DNA of 64,000 nucleotides from Anastrepha obliqua. Its lineage: Eukaryota; Arthropoda; Insecta; Diptera; Tephritidae. Shown one piece after another: positions 45,570 to 56,210 of the stretch; the stretch's first letter is position 1; each line of letters begins with the position of its first letter. The notes beneath the pieces were generated by a model that did no database searches, was not told where the DNA came from, and saw only the letters and a program-made list of their open reading frames with translations. The position numbers and the translations under genes are program-made. Location: contig NC_072895.1 in the NCBI RefSeq assembly GCF_027943255.1, forward strand, positions 40,584,001-40,648,000, in the 5' to 3' direction.

Positions 45570-45850
45570 TTACAAAAGTAGTTTTTGGGGCTTGGATGAA
45601 CCCAAAATGTGCATATATTTATACAGCAATCGAAGCAGTGTTCGAAGCATTAGGCCTCCACCACGGCTAGTTTTACAGTACCGCCAGAATGCATAGGTGT
45701 AGAGCATCCAAGTATTTACTATTACCAGGGCTGGGCCGGTGGATAACGAATTATTCGAGTGATTATCGTCACTCACCTATCTGCCATCTGGATCTCGACG
45801 TCCAAGATTGAAGAACTCCACACTCTACAACTAACAATAAATGTACTCGT
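45570..45850 (-). other. Possible exon(s) of the unidentified membrane protein
   Basis: The minus-strand frame from 45778 encodes SNNSLSTGPALVIVNTW and MLYTYAFWRYCKTSRGGG with codon use more balanced than the surroundings. Upstream lies ATGGCAGATAG followed by GTGAGT, a good donor. I could not connect these to the next exon in frame, so the assignment to the same gene is only suggestive. Confidence 0.3.
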
Positions 45851-46042
45851 ATGTATGTATATGTATTTCTAACTCGTTAGTGTGTTGCATTATACGGAAC
45901 AAACATCTTTACATACATACATACGTTGTGTAAGTATTAAATAACGAGACCGACGCAGCAAAACCATTTATTTTTAATTTTTCACATATTTACTTATTAA
46001 TGCCTTCAATATACATACGTCCTTCTTCTATTCTTAAAATAC

Positions 46043-46101
46043 TCCATGCTGTTGTGCATGTAAAATCCCACCTAGCACTTCTTAAATTCCAAAAAAAAAT
46101 A
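46043..46101 (+). repeat. 5'-truncated 3' end of the I-type LINE
   Basis: ATGTAAAATCCCACCTAGCA then CTTAAATTCCAAAAAAAAA closely matches the last 50 bases of the complete LINE at 62480-62520 (ATGTAAAATCCCGCCAAACA, CTCAAATTCCAAAA). The A-run is followed by a TA run. It is a short, severely 5'-truncated insertion of the same family. Confidence 0.65.
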
Positions 46102-46186
46102 TATATATATGTATATTCCATGCAAATCTATTATTCTTCGAAACTATGCTGCAAACCTTTTGTTCGCTCCTTCAGGATGCGTACCG

Positions 46187-46305
46187 TTGTTGTTTGTAGT
46201 AGCATCAACATTTCCCATAAATGTACGAAGAATGCCTTTGGAGTGAGAGTTCTGGGTCTGATATAAAATGACTCGCCATCCCAGTATCGCAGAACTGACC
46301 CTTGT
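46187..46305 (-). repeat. Short LINE-end repeat, copy 5 (diverged)
   Basis: Plus-strand order GTTGTTGTTTGTAGTAGCAT, CATTTCCCATAAATGTACG, GGAGTGAGAGTTCTGG, CATCCCAGTATCGCAGAACT parallels the 44.3 kb copy. The overlapping minus-strand open frames are incidental. Confidence 0.45.
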
Positions 46306-46541
46306 AGGAACGAGGACGCGTGCTGTCTTCTTTTCGGGCACTCCGTGCGTGAATCATATTCAATCTCTTTTCGGTCATCTTGAAAACATTCATTGTCATG
46401 CATTTATTTGACAAACCATAAATTTCAGTCAATCTGCTGAACTTAACATTTTTCTATAGCAGCGTCAGATTCGTTATTTGATAGTAATGCATGATTCAAT
46501 TGTTAATTATTATTTATTACTGAATCATGCTGGGTAGCCAT

Positions 46542-46578
46542 GTATTCATGTATGTATGTATGTATGTATGTATGTATA
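46542..46578. repeat. TATG microsatellite
   Basis: About nine repeats of the tetranucleotide TATG. It is followed by low-complexity sequence up to 47.4 kb in which I see no gene; this stretch is the 3' flank of MED23. Confidence 0.85.
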
Positions 46579-47568
46579 TACATTTAAAGCAAATAAACCC
46601 AAAAGCAAAATTGTTGTCTGTTAACTTCAATTACTCACAATTTTTCGTTGATGTAAGGGTTTATACCAAATTTTTCGATACATCTGCTTAAACCATTTTT
46701 AATCCACAAAATAACTAAAATTGCGTGATATGCAAACAAAAATATGTAAATAAATAAATATTGATTGATTTATGAATGTAAATAAATATAGCTTTTGAAA
46801 CGAAAAGTCAGTTAAAATAAAAAGTACTGAAATCTCTTGCGAATAAATGAATTCTCTTTTTGTTCCTTTGTGCCTTGTACCTTTTTTAAAACGGATAAGT
46901 TTACTTAGTTATGCAAAATATTAGCGTAAAGAGATAAGCCTGACTCCAATATTTTCCTTCCTTTATGAACAATATGAATACGCGCTTTGTATGTCACTGG
47001 GTTGAAGAGGAGGAGCTATTGAAACAAGCACTAATTAAATAAATAACAAATAAAATAAATAAAGCGCTAAGACCCTTTACTCGTCTGTGGCTTGGCCATA
47101 CAATTACAAGGTCTAGCACTCGAAGTGTCACCAACTTCAGACCATTCAGATGCTAAAAATTCCACCGTTAAAAATGTGCAATTAATGTATAACTGTCGGC
47201 AAGAGGTTGATTTGCTCAGACGAAATTGAAAGAATTGCTTAAGCAATTCATAGACTTTTTTCGTTGCATGGCACAGCTGAATGCCTCTATCGCCAGTGCT
47301 GCGAGTCGATTTTTTTTTTTAGAATATTTAATTTATTGTATAAATAAGTAAGAAACAATAAATAAATAAAGAATTTGTTTTTTTTTTTAGATGAGTCCTG
47401 CACAGTGGCAGGACATAAATCTCGATTGTTCCGACAACGAAAATCGTATTTATTTCTTAATACAAATACACTCACTTCTCATACACTTTTATGAGCTGCT
47501 ATCAAATGTCTTTACTTACTTTTTTTACTTACTTTACTTACTTTTAAGTATTTGCGCACAAACGATAT

Positions 47569-50500
47569 TCAATAACGCGGTGGCATATTTTGCATAAAAT
47601 ATTGCATTTGTTGTGGCTGATGTTGTCCCATGTTTCCGGCCATATGTTGCTGCTGCTGCTGCTGATGTTGTTGTTGCTGCTGTGCCATTAAATTGTAATT
47701 AGTCATTTGCGCATGATTTCCTGGCGCGCTACCACTATTACCACCGCCACCTACTCCACCCATTGGCACATTTTGTTGCAATTGTTGTTGTTGTTGCTGC
47801 TGCTGCTGCTGTTGCGTTGGTTGTTGTGCATTGCCACTAGGCTGCATTTGCACTTGTTGCTGTTGCTGCTGACTCTGAGCGCTGACCATATTCGATTTTT
47901 GTTGTTGTTGCTGTTGTTGGAGCTGTTGAGCTTGATGTTGTGCGACAGCAGTTAGCTGTTGTTGTGTTGCTGTTTGATGTTGCTGTTGTTGTTGTTGCTG
48001 CTGCTGCTGCTGCGCGATAGGCATATTGAGACTGCAAGAGCAAAATGTGAAGTTTCGCGATAAATGAATGTCTGTGGGTGCACTTACTTCTTCTCGGTGT
48101 TGATATCTTCGATATTCAAACGCGTTATAAAACGTAGTCGCAATTGCAAAGCAGGTCGTAAACGCTTGATGATCACTTCTGATTCGTTTTTGATGACATT
48201 ACCGACATGAATATATTTGATGTGGTAGCTGAAATTGGAAATACTCGCTTGTAAGGATGCAACATTTATTTATATGCAGCTCGAATACTTACAGAAAATC
48301 GCATATAGTATCTATGTACTCGAGTGGGGCAGGCCCGTGCGCTTTGTCTACCACATCGAGCATTTCGTATATCATTATTGCAATGCCTGCCACAGTGTTG
48401 GGCTTCTCTAAATCGATACGCTGTAAAAATGGACCAAATACATGACACAGGAAAACCAGCTGTTGCTCGGTGCGCACACACGGCTTCAACTTATCAGCGA
48501 TGTACCTAAGCGAGTGAACGATTAAAATAAATACGTTTGTGGCAAAATAAAACTCTCACTCACTTGGTCATTGACGCTAACTTAAAACCACCCATATGAT
48601 GGAAAATGGAGTGCGCCACGGCCAGTATTAAGACATAATTCTTTTCAATCATTGATTCGCAAACGGTCTTGAAATTAAATAGTTCAAAAGCCGAAAAACG
48701 GTAGTTCCATTTCACCATTTTAGGCGCATTTAATGCGTCTTGCAAACGATCATAGATAACACTCCAGTGTGTCTCGGGTAGTGCGGCTAATATAATACCC
48801 ACCGCATTGATGTAGTTATGTATCTCCTTTTGAGGTATCAACGAATAACCCTTGACAATGACATCTACAACATTGTTTGCCACAATCGACGGTGCGATTG
48901 GCAAACTAAGCAGCTCGACACAAGTGACATACAGCGCATGGGCTGGTGCATTGGGGAACTCATTGAAACGCCAATCGGTATTGAAGAAGAGATTTTTGCC
49001 CGTTATCGCTGCAATGAATTGAAAAGGTGAGAATCAGAGTAAATTGTTGAGTCCTACATATCAAAAAAGAGTAACCTACTATCAGAAAGACGCCGCACCA
49101 AGTTGATATAGTAATTTAGTTCTGGATTCCACAGCAACTCCTGATTTTGCATAAATATCTTGTATGGTTCACTAACACACCAATTCGGCGGACGTATGTC
49201 GCAAAAGGCACCAGTAATGGCGCTGACCTGTAAAGTTTGAAATTAAAATATTTGCATTTTTTTTGTTGCTCTGCAGATGCTTACCAATTTCTTTTTTAAC
49301 GATGGTCGTTCACGCAAAATACGTTCATAGAAATGCAATGTGTTGTATAAATATGTAATGGGGCGATCTATGTAGTAAAATATGAAACATTAATCGCAAA
49401 TTTTCGCGCGCTACAAAGATGTCTAATGTACGCACCATGAAATTTGTACAAAATACTTAGATGATCCAATATCACTTCACATATTTGGTGCACATGTTGT
49501 ATGGGCAGTTCAATAAAGCGATGCACAACAATGTCCAATACTGGCAAAAATCTTAGACAAACATTTGAGAAATATACGGGCAATGGTGGATGTGAGGCCG
49601 ATTCGTCAGGCGCGAATTTTTCGGGGTACTTCTGATGAAATGACAAGTGTTTCTCATGCCTGAAAATGGCCAAAAGGGACATTGACAATTTTTGTATTTT
49701 ATATTACAGTAATAGCATTAATAAATCCTACCAATTATTTTGCTTCCAATGATCGGGATGATTCTCTTTGCAAAACTCCTGTATGCGATTACGCAACTCC
49801 GATGTCTTCAATAGCAGCAATTGTATTATGAGGAAGCACACCTGTGCCTCATTGCCCTCTTGCGTGCGCAATGCCAAGCACAGTACAACACGATCAATTG
49901 TTACGATATTGTATTTCCAAATCATATTGTTGATGGTGTCCACACATTTGTGTATGAAATCTTTGCCATTACTATTGGCCACTTCACCGACTAAGTAGTC
50001 GCATAACTTGCGTAAATGTGCTGATAATGCACGTGCGCTAATCCCCTCCAAGATTCTGTAATGAATTTTGTTTAGAACTATGCAAAGTTGTTGCAAACTA
50101 ATCATGCATTATTTACTTGTATGCCACCGGACTGACGTTTTCAGTTTCCCAAATCATTTTGAAGAGCAGGCAAAGGAAGAGTGGGTTGGTACTGGGCCGT
50201 ATAAAATGATTCATGATATCGTTGTCATTCGACATTGAGGTCCAGTTACGATATTCTTCCTCCACTGACTTTTTAAGTAGTTGTTTATTCTCTAAGGGAT
50301 GATTATTTTGCACGAAAAATTCGTTCAACGCAGGCGGGAAACAGGCTAGAGAATGTGAGGCCCAAGAATGTGGCGTGTTTTGCATAATAATACTGAGCAG
50401 CTCTTTGCACCAAGGCTGCAGTTCATCGCCTGTGTGTAAGAGGAGAGTATTGTGTAAGCTTAAAAAAATATATATCGAATTTTAATAACTTACCTAGCCC

Positions 50501-53388
50501 AGTCATGTGCATTGATCTTGCCAGCGTTAGTATAAGCACGCGATTCAGTTCTTCACTTTCGCTCGACGCCACAGAACCAGGTGGCTTCTCACTGAAATAA
50601 CGCGACATTTGCGGCTGCATTTCAACTGAGCCCAAGCCAGTGATAAGGCGCAAAGCCGTCGACTCAAAGCTAAACAGAATTTTTTAATTTTAAAATTGTA
50701 AGTTAATATTTTTATTACTGCGAATATAACATACCACAAATTTAGCTGCATTTTGTTGGTTTGCGGCGAAACGACCGTACAGTGCGAAAGTAGCTGTAAA
50801 CGGTATTGTGTTGGTATGTGATGTAAGCGATATAGGAACATTTCCAGCAGCGTATGCAGTATACCCCAGGCTTGGTGTTTGAATACAGCGGGTAGTAATT
50901 GTTCTACAAAAACAAAAAAAAAAAAAATTATATAATAATTGTAATACGAAAGATATAGAAATTGGATATTTGAAATAACTTACGCAAGAACCCTTTAATG
51001 CCCAAAGATTCGATTTCAGTGTAAACGAGCAACCGTGCATAGGTTTCGACTAAAGCCGGCGCTGGTATGGAGCTCTTTGCCTGCGCTTGTTTAATCATTT
51101 GCGTAAAAAAACTGCAACTCATACATTTAATGCATTTATTCTAATTTGTAGAAAACTTATTTTCATGTTACCTGTGTATGAGCGACATTTTGCTGTGCAC
51201 AGTCAAGCTATCCAAAACCACCATAGAGAATGGCGCCGAGGGTACTTGACCACCCGCTGCAGTTTTGGCATTGCCATTTAACGCCTCGGTTAGTATATTC
51301 ATTGGACGTGAAAAATACTCTTGATTAGTTGAATATGCATTACAAATAAGTATAATACGAAAATCATTGCCCAAATTCATAGACATCATTGTGTTCGGCA
51401 TAACTAGGTGTTGTAGAAAACTGTAAATAAGCAAAGTAATTATTTGGCGTACAATACACGTCTAGTAGAGAGACATACTCATGATGGTTTTTCAATGCAA
51501 TTGGCAAGGGTCTGTTGATATTCATATTTTCCAGCCTAGCTTTTTTCATCAGGTGTATCCAAATGCATATGGGCGCCATCTGTATATAAATAGTAGTAAA
51601 CATTTTTTCTCCATATTTTTTCTTTACTTACCTGACGCAATAATGAGGATTTCGTGCAATCTGGTAATTTTAAAGGCTCCTGCTCGGGGTAAAGCAAGTC
51701 AAATAGTTTGAATGTAGGTAGAAAATTCGCTATCTATAAATGCAATAAATTAGTTTTTGTTTTGTTTTCTGAACTTTTAGTGCTACGTACTGGATTTTTC
51801 TGTATGCTGCCAGAAATGAATTGCAAGAGTATCCACATAAGCTGATCGCGTCCCTTTCGCAACTCCTTCTTGGAAAGCTACAATAAATCAATGAAAGCAA
51901 ATGTGAATTGGACAAAATTATTTGTATATTTTAATTTGATCGATTTTACCTTCTCATACAATGCCGTCACTATGTGCGAGAAACTTACAAACTGGAAAAG
52001 CACAAAGTAAATAAGCTGTGACGATAGATGCAGCCATACCCATTCGTTCATGGAAGTTTGCTCTTCGTATACATTAAAACTACTGCCCATCATAGAGTCA
52101 TTGCTCTCAGTCATTTCCATTGCCGATATGATCAAATTCACTAATTGCTCTTCAAGGGCATTGCAACGTTGCTTTTGTTGCTTCTGCAAACTCATCATGA
52201 CAGATACCATTTCTTTGGAGTATGGTTGATCAAGCACGTAACGTAAAAGTTTGGTTTGCTCCTCTAGCAGATCCGCATCGTAAGGCAGATTACCTTTAAA
52301 AACGAAACGTAATGTATTCGGATCTAATTTCCAAGAATTCATCATATGATCCGCATAGCCAAAGCATTCAACAATAGGCAACATATGCGAGTGACCAATG
52401 ATAGAGACCATTTGTGCGGTTCTACGGAATTCCTCCATGAAATCAGTCATCATTTTATTAATTGTCTGAAAGTTTATGCAGTACGATTTTAATTATTGTT
52501 AAGAAAACTGGTAAATAACAATTACCCAATGGTATGGTGGTGGCTTCATTATTTCATTGGCAATAAAGTAACCCGGCAGTAAGCAGTTATTCCGATCAAA
52601 TATGTAGTTCAACGTATCCCTCAAAGCCTGCAACTGTGGTAAGAAACAGACGTTTATGTTCACGGGGAAGGTTTGAGCCTTGTCACGACACATCTGAAAG
52701 ATTTTTTCATATCACTGTAGGGTATATATAATGAACCAATTAACGTCCCGTTTCTCTATATGCATACCTTCATTATCTCGCGCACTCCTTTATAGTCTAC
52801 AAGCGATAGCACGCGCTTAATTATTTTGAAACTTTCGACCCAAAAGTTTGCATTTTCATATACTAATCTATCGCAAAGCAAAATCTTATCACACAGCATT
52901 CTGCAAGTAAATATAAAATAATTATATGCAACTAAGGAAAAGCAATTCGTTAGACATTAGACATTATTACCTTGCTGTTATAGCATGTGTCTCCGCCAGT
53001 TTGCTTAATGTATTCATTAGCACACGAAGGTGTGATATATTCGTGGCTGTTGCTGCACGTTGCAAATACTGCCTCACCAAACCCTCTTTGTTATCCTGAG
53101 GCACATCTTCGAATTTACGCACTATTTTTTTATGAAAAAGCAACATTTTTAATTCACATCCATGCCAAGCTATCTTATATAGTTTGGACTACTCACAAAT
53201 GCATTCAGTAAAAGAACTCGCCTTGTCCTCTTCGGCATTCGACTTATACACAATAACACTGAGAAACGCTTCCTCAATTGGCTCCACTTTCTGTGAAATA
53301 TATAAAAAACACTTGTAAACATGCACACACGGTAGCTCAATGTACTTACAAGGAAACTGTTGACTGCTTCTAATATTTCCGTGTCCAT
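47569..53388 (-). CDS. MED23: Mediator complex subunit 23 (22 exons)
   Basis: Tail-module subunit of Mediator (Sur-2 homologue) linking activators to RNA polymerase II. Exons on the minus strand: 53388-53350, 53290-53197, 53121-52971, 52900-52768, 52693-52526, 52465-51950, 51877-51791, 51733-51632, 51579-51479, 51420-51172, 51111-50984, 50903-50735, 50669-50494, 50429-50117, 50055-49732, 49659-49436, 49367-49285, 49227-49080, 49008-48564, 48505-48293, 48228-48088, 48031-47569. Total 4467 nt, 1488 residues, all GT-AG and in frame. Recognition rests on the conserved helical text (PIVECFGYADHMMNSWKLDP, KGRDQLMWILLQFISGSIQK, LRPALQLRLRFITRLNIEDI) and full-length match to the family size. The last exon adds a glutamine/histidine-rich tail with several polyQ runs interrupted by a glycine-rich patch (GGVGGGGNSGS). 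Its 3' end faces the unidentified gene and its 5' end is divergent from Flo1. Confidence 0.95.
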
Positions 53389-54733
53389 TTCTCTCTTGTT
53401 TCAGATAATTAATAGTCGTTCTATTAAAATAAATATTTTTTCTAAGGAAAAACAATAAAAAGCGTCCTGTAGAGCTGTAGACCGGCTACGTAAACAAACA
53501 GATGTTGCATATCGGCAAATTTGTTTGTTATAATGCGACCAGTGCTGCCAGACTCGTTTTTAAACGCCACTATAAAATACATTAAAACTTACACAATTTA
53601 GAATGGAGCGACTGTATTCAAAAGCTCTATTTAGAAAATACTTCCACAATATATTTCATTACTATTCTAAACCACTTGGAAAAATAATTGTTCTTAGTCT
53701 ACGCACTTAAGGCTGATAAGCTGTAAAAACACGAAATAAATAACACTTAGATCTGATCATTGCACAGATCCCTAAGTAAAAACACTCTCAACTGGTTCAA
53801 AAAATGTCCACAGCTGAGAATCAGGTTCTAAAACATTCTTTTCTGTACCATAGTTACATAAACAATTATTAAATTTCATAGAAACTCTTGTCAAAAAGTC
53901 TAAAACTGTCATACGAATTCAGATATTTCTTAATAAAAAAGCATTATTACAGCTATTAAAAAAATATTATTTTGTATTTTTTTAAGTGAGACTTCTTAGG
54001 CGTCGATGGACGAGCGAGAATGGAGAGTAAAATTTCAAGGCCATGCAACTTTTTGGACATTTTCGTTCCACGAGAGAGAAAAAAGATATAACTTCGAGAA
54101 AAAGGAGAGAGAGAACTATACCTTACATATATCTTAGATACACTTTAGGCTATTTTTCCTGAGTTTTTCCTTGTGGTTGCTAATTTCAAGTGAGAAATAA
54201 CACTACTTTTGGCGCATGTTTGTTGGTGCAAACTTGCAGGAAATATATTTTTGGTGCCTACGTTTTGGCGCGTATTTCCGTTTCCTGGCTAGTGCTTGTG
54301 CGTACTATAAAGTGCTATCCATTTCGGCGTCGGATTTATTGGTATTGCCTTGCGGTAATTTGTGCCGTTGCTGCGGTCCTGGAATCGCTACGTTTGTGCG
54401 GGTGATAAACGCTCGGAGTAGTGCGCGTTGTTGCCACGGTTTGTGTCCGGCGTTTACCTACACCGGTCGACCCTTCTCCGTTTTTTGTAAATTTTGTCTA
54501 TTTGTATTCTCTGCAAATGTTGTGAATTTATTTAGATATATATTTTTACTCTCTATTTCTCTCTATCATTCTCTTTCGGGTCTCCCCCTCTTTCTTCGTC
54601 TGCCTTGAAAATTTCACTTCTGTTATGTGTACTGCGCTAAACGCACTTTTTTTCAATATTGTATTATTTTTAATAATACCATAAAAGTTCTAATTTATCA
54701 TCCCTACCCTACCAATAATAAATAAAATAAATA
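53389..54733. promoter_or_regulatory. MED23 upstream region with a GC-rich block
   Basis: The MED23 promoter should lie in the first few hundred bases. From 54010 to 54610 the composition changes: a GAGAGA-rich stretch is followed by a block clearly richer in G+C than its surroundings (54190-54480). The block contains an open frame of 130 codons (54216-54608) that I do not recognise. It could be the leader or terminal part of a retrotransposon. Confidence 0.35.
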
Positions 54734-55002
54734 ATTGGCGCGTACACTATTCATTGTCTGTCTGTTGTGTGTTTGGTCGAGCTCGTCCTCGTGTGCATCT
54801 TGATGTTGTTCACTAATGGAGGGACCTACAGTTTTAAGCCGACTCCGAAAGGCATTCGGAGGTTTACTATTGCCTGCCGAGAGGCGAAAAAAAACTATTA
54901 TTATAGGTATTTAACTAAACGCTATTTGAAAAAACTGTTTCTATTATTTGATGTTCATGCACGGATATTCGAACCTATGTACTCCGAATGGTAGTCACGC
55001 AA
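54734..55002 (-). mobile_element. tRNA-derived SINE, copy 6
   Basis: On the minus strand: remnant of the tRNA-like head (GCGTGACTACCATTCGGAGT), B-box remnant (GGTTCGAATATCC), body (GGCAATAGTAAACCTCCGAA, CGGAGTCGGCTTAAAACTG) and the 3' end GTGTACGCGCCAATTATTTA. The stretch between B-box and body is expanded and AT-rich. A LINE-end repeat directly follows its head. Confidence 0.8.
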
Positions 55003-55012
55003 AAAGATCAAG

Positions 55013-55073
55013 CACACCGGAACGACCCGGATTTACGATATATCCGGCCAAGGATTGCCACTCCAACAAATAA
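55013..55073 (+). repeat. Short LINE-end repeat, copy 6
   Basis: CACCGGAACGACCCGGATTT, then TATCCGGCCAAGGATTGCCA and CTCCAACAAATAAAAAG. This is the cleanest match to the family's central portion, immediately next to the SINE head. Confidence 0.6.
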
Positions 55074-55489
55074 AAAGTACTAGAATTTTACTGAAATAAA
55101 ACTAGGTACTGTCAAAACATCTATTGCGTACTGGTTACCCCTCGTTGCATTTATATGAAGATTTTCTAAGCGATTCAACATCGCCTATGAAGTACCTTAA
55201 AGGGTGTTTACGAGAGACGATTTTATAACATCAACCACATTTACGCAGCAACCTTAGTTGAACGAGTGCTGAGCAATTTTCAGCGTATTCACATTTTGAT
55301 AAACTTTTGAAAGGTTTTATAAAATTTTATTTATGTTAGATCTAAGTTTGTTGATGGGATGTTCGTGCTAATAAACATATGAACAATAATGCACATCCTT
55401 TTTTTTATTATTACAATGTATGTGTTGAAATATCGTTTGTACAAATATTTGGAGCTTTTACATTTATAAACATTTTTTATTTATTATAT

Positions 55490-55741
55490 GTGACCTGGTC
55501 TATGAAAAGGTACCTTACGTGTCAAAAAATCATTTTCCACTTTTTTGTTGATTCGAATAGTGTGTGAAAGGCTCTTTAAAATGGTGAAAACCAGAAAGTC
55601 ATAATTTGTTTAAAAGTTTGTTAAAAGTAAAAAAAAAAAGAAAAGTACAAATACGAAAAAACTGAAAAGTTTAAACTTTAACTGCTGTTTTCTCGAAAAC
55701 TTGTTTTCACACGTAAGGTACCTTTTCGTAGACCAGGTCAC
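55490..55741. mobile_element. Miniature inverted-repeat transposon (252 bp)
   Basis: Inverted repeats of about 33 bases (GTGACCTGGTCTATGAAAAG with onward GTACCTTACGTGT at the left; its complement with one mismatch at the right) bounded by ATAT on both sides. The interior is AT-rich with no coding frame. Same length class and same flanking tetranucleotide as the element at 45.03 kb, but a different terminal sequence. Confidence 0.8.
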
Positions 55742-56210
55742 ATATATTTTTTAAATATTGCTTGTGTACGTGTGCAATAACGCTTTATTTTGTTTTAATA
55801 ATTAGTATTTGTTATATTTTTGGTTATTGTTTCTGAATTATAATAATTAGGCGAACAATAAAAAATTGACAAATATTAATGATCACAAATATTATACCAC
55901 ACTTTGTTTGGAAATCTATCATCCCTGTTTTGTTGGAGATCTACCACTGCTTTTATTAATATATCATTACTGAGGTGACAACACTGTTTACAACCCTGCG
56001 AAAATTCTCTCTCTTCATTCATTTGTTTTTGACTCTCTTAAACTGTTCTATAAGGCGGTGTTTGTTCGTAGATGACGTTTGTTTTCGTTTGATTTAGTGA
56101 AATTTTACTATCGGCGAAACAAGTTAAATAAATTAATAGCGTTTGCGGCTTAATTGTTTCTACACCATAGAAAGAATATAATAAAACTTGTTTAATAGTT
56201 CTGACGTATA
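55742..56210. promoter_or_regulatory. Flo1 upstream region
   Basis: The 470 bases before the Flo1 start codon, between a miniature transposon and exon 1. It should include the promoter and 5' untranslated region. I cannot place an initiator or TATA box confidently. Confidence 0.35.

Noticed and set aside
47707..47955. Leucine-rich plus-strand frame
   Set aside because: It is the antisense of the MED23 polyglutamine tail (CTG/TTG read from CAG/CAA).
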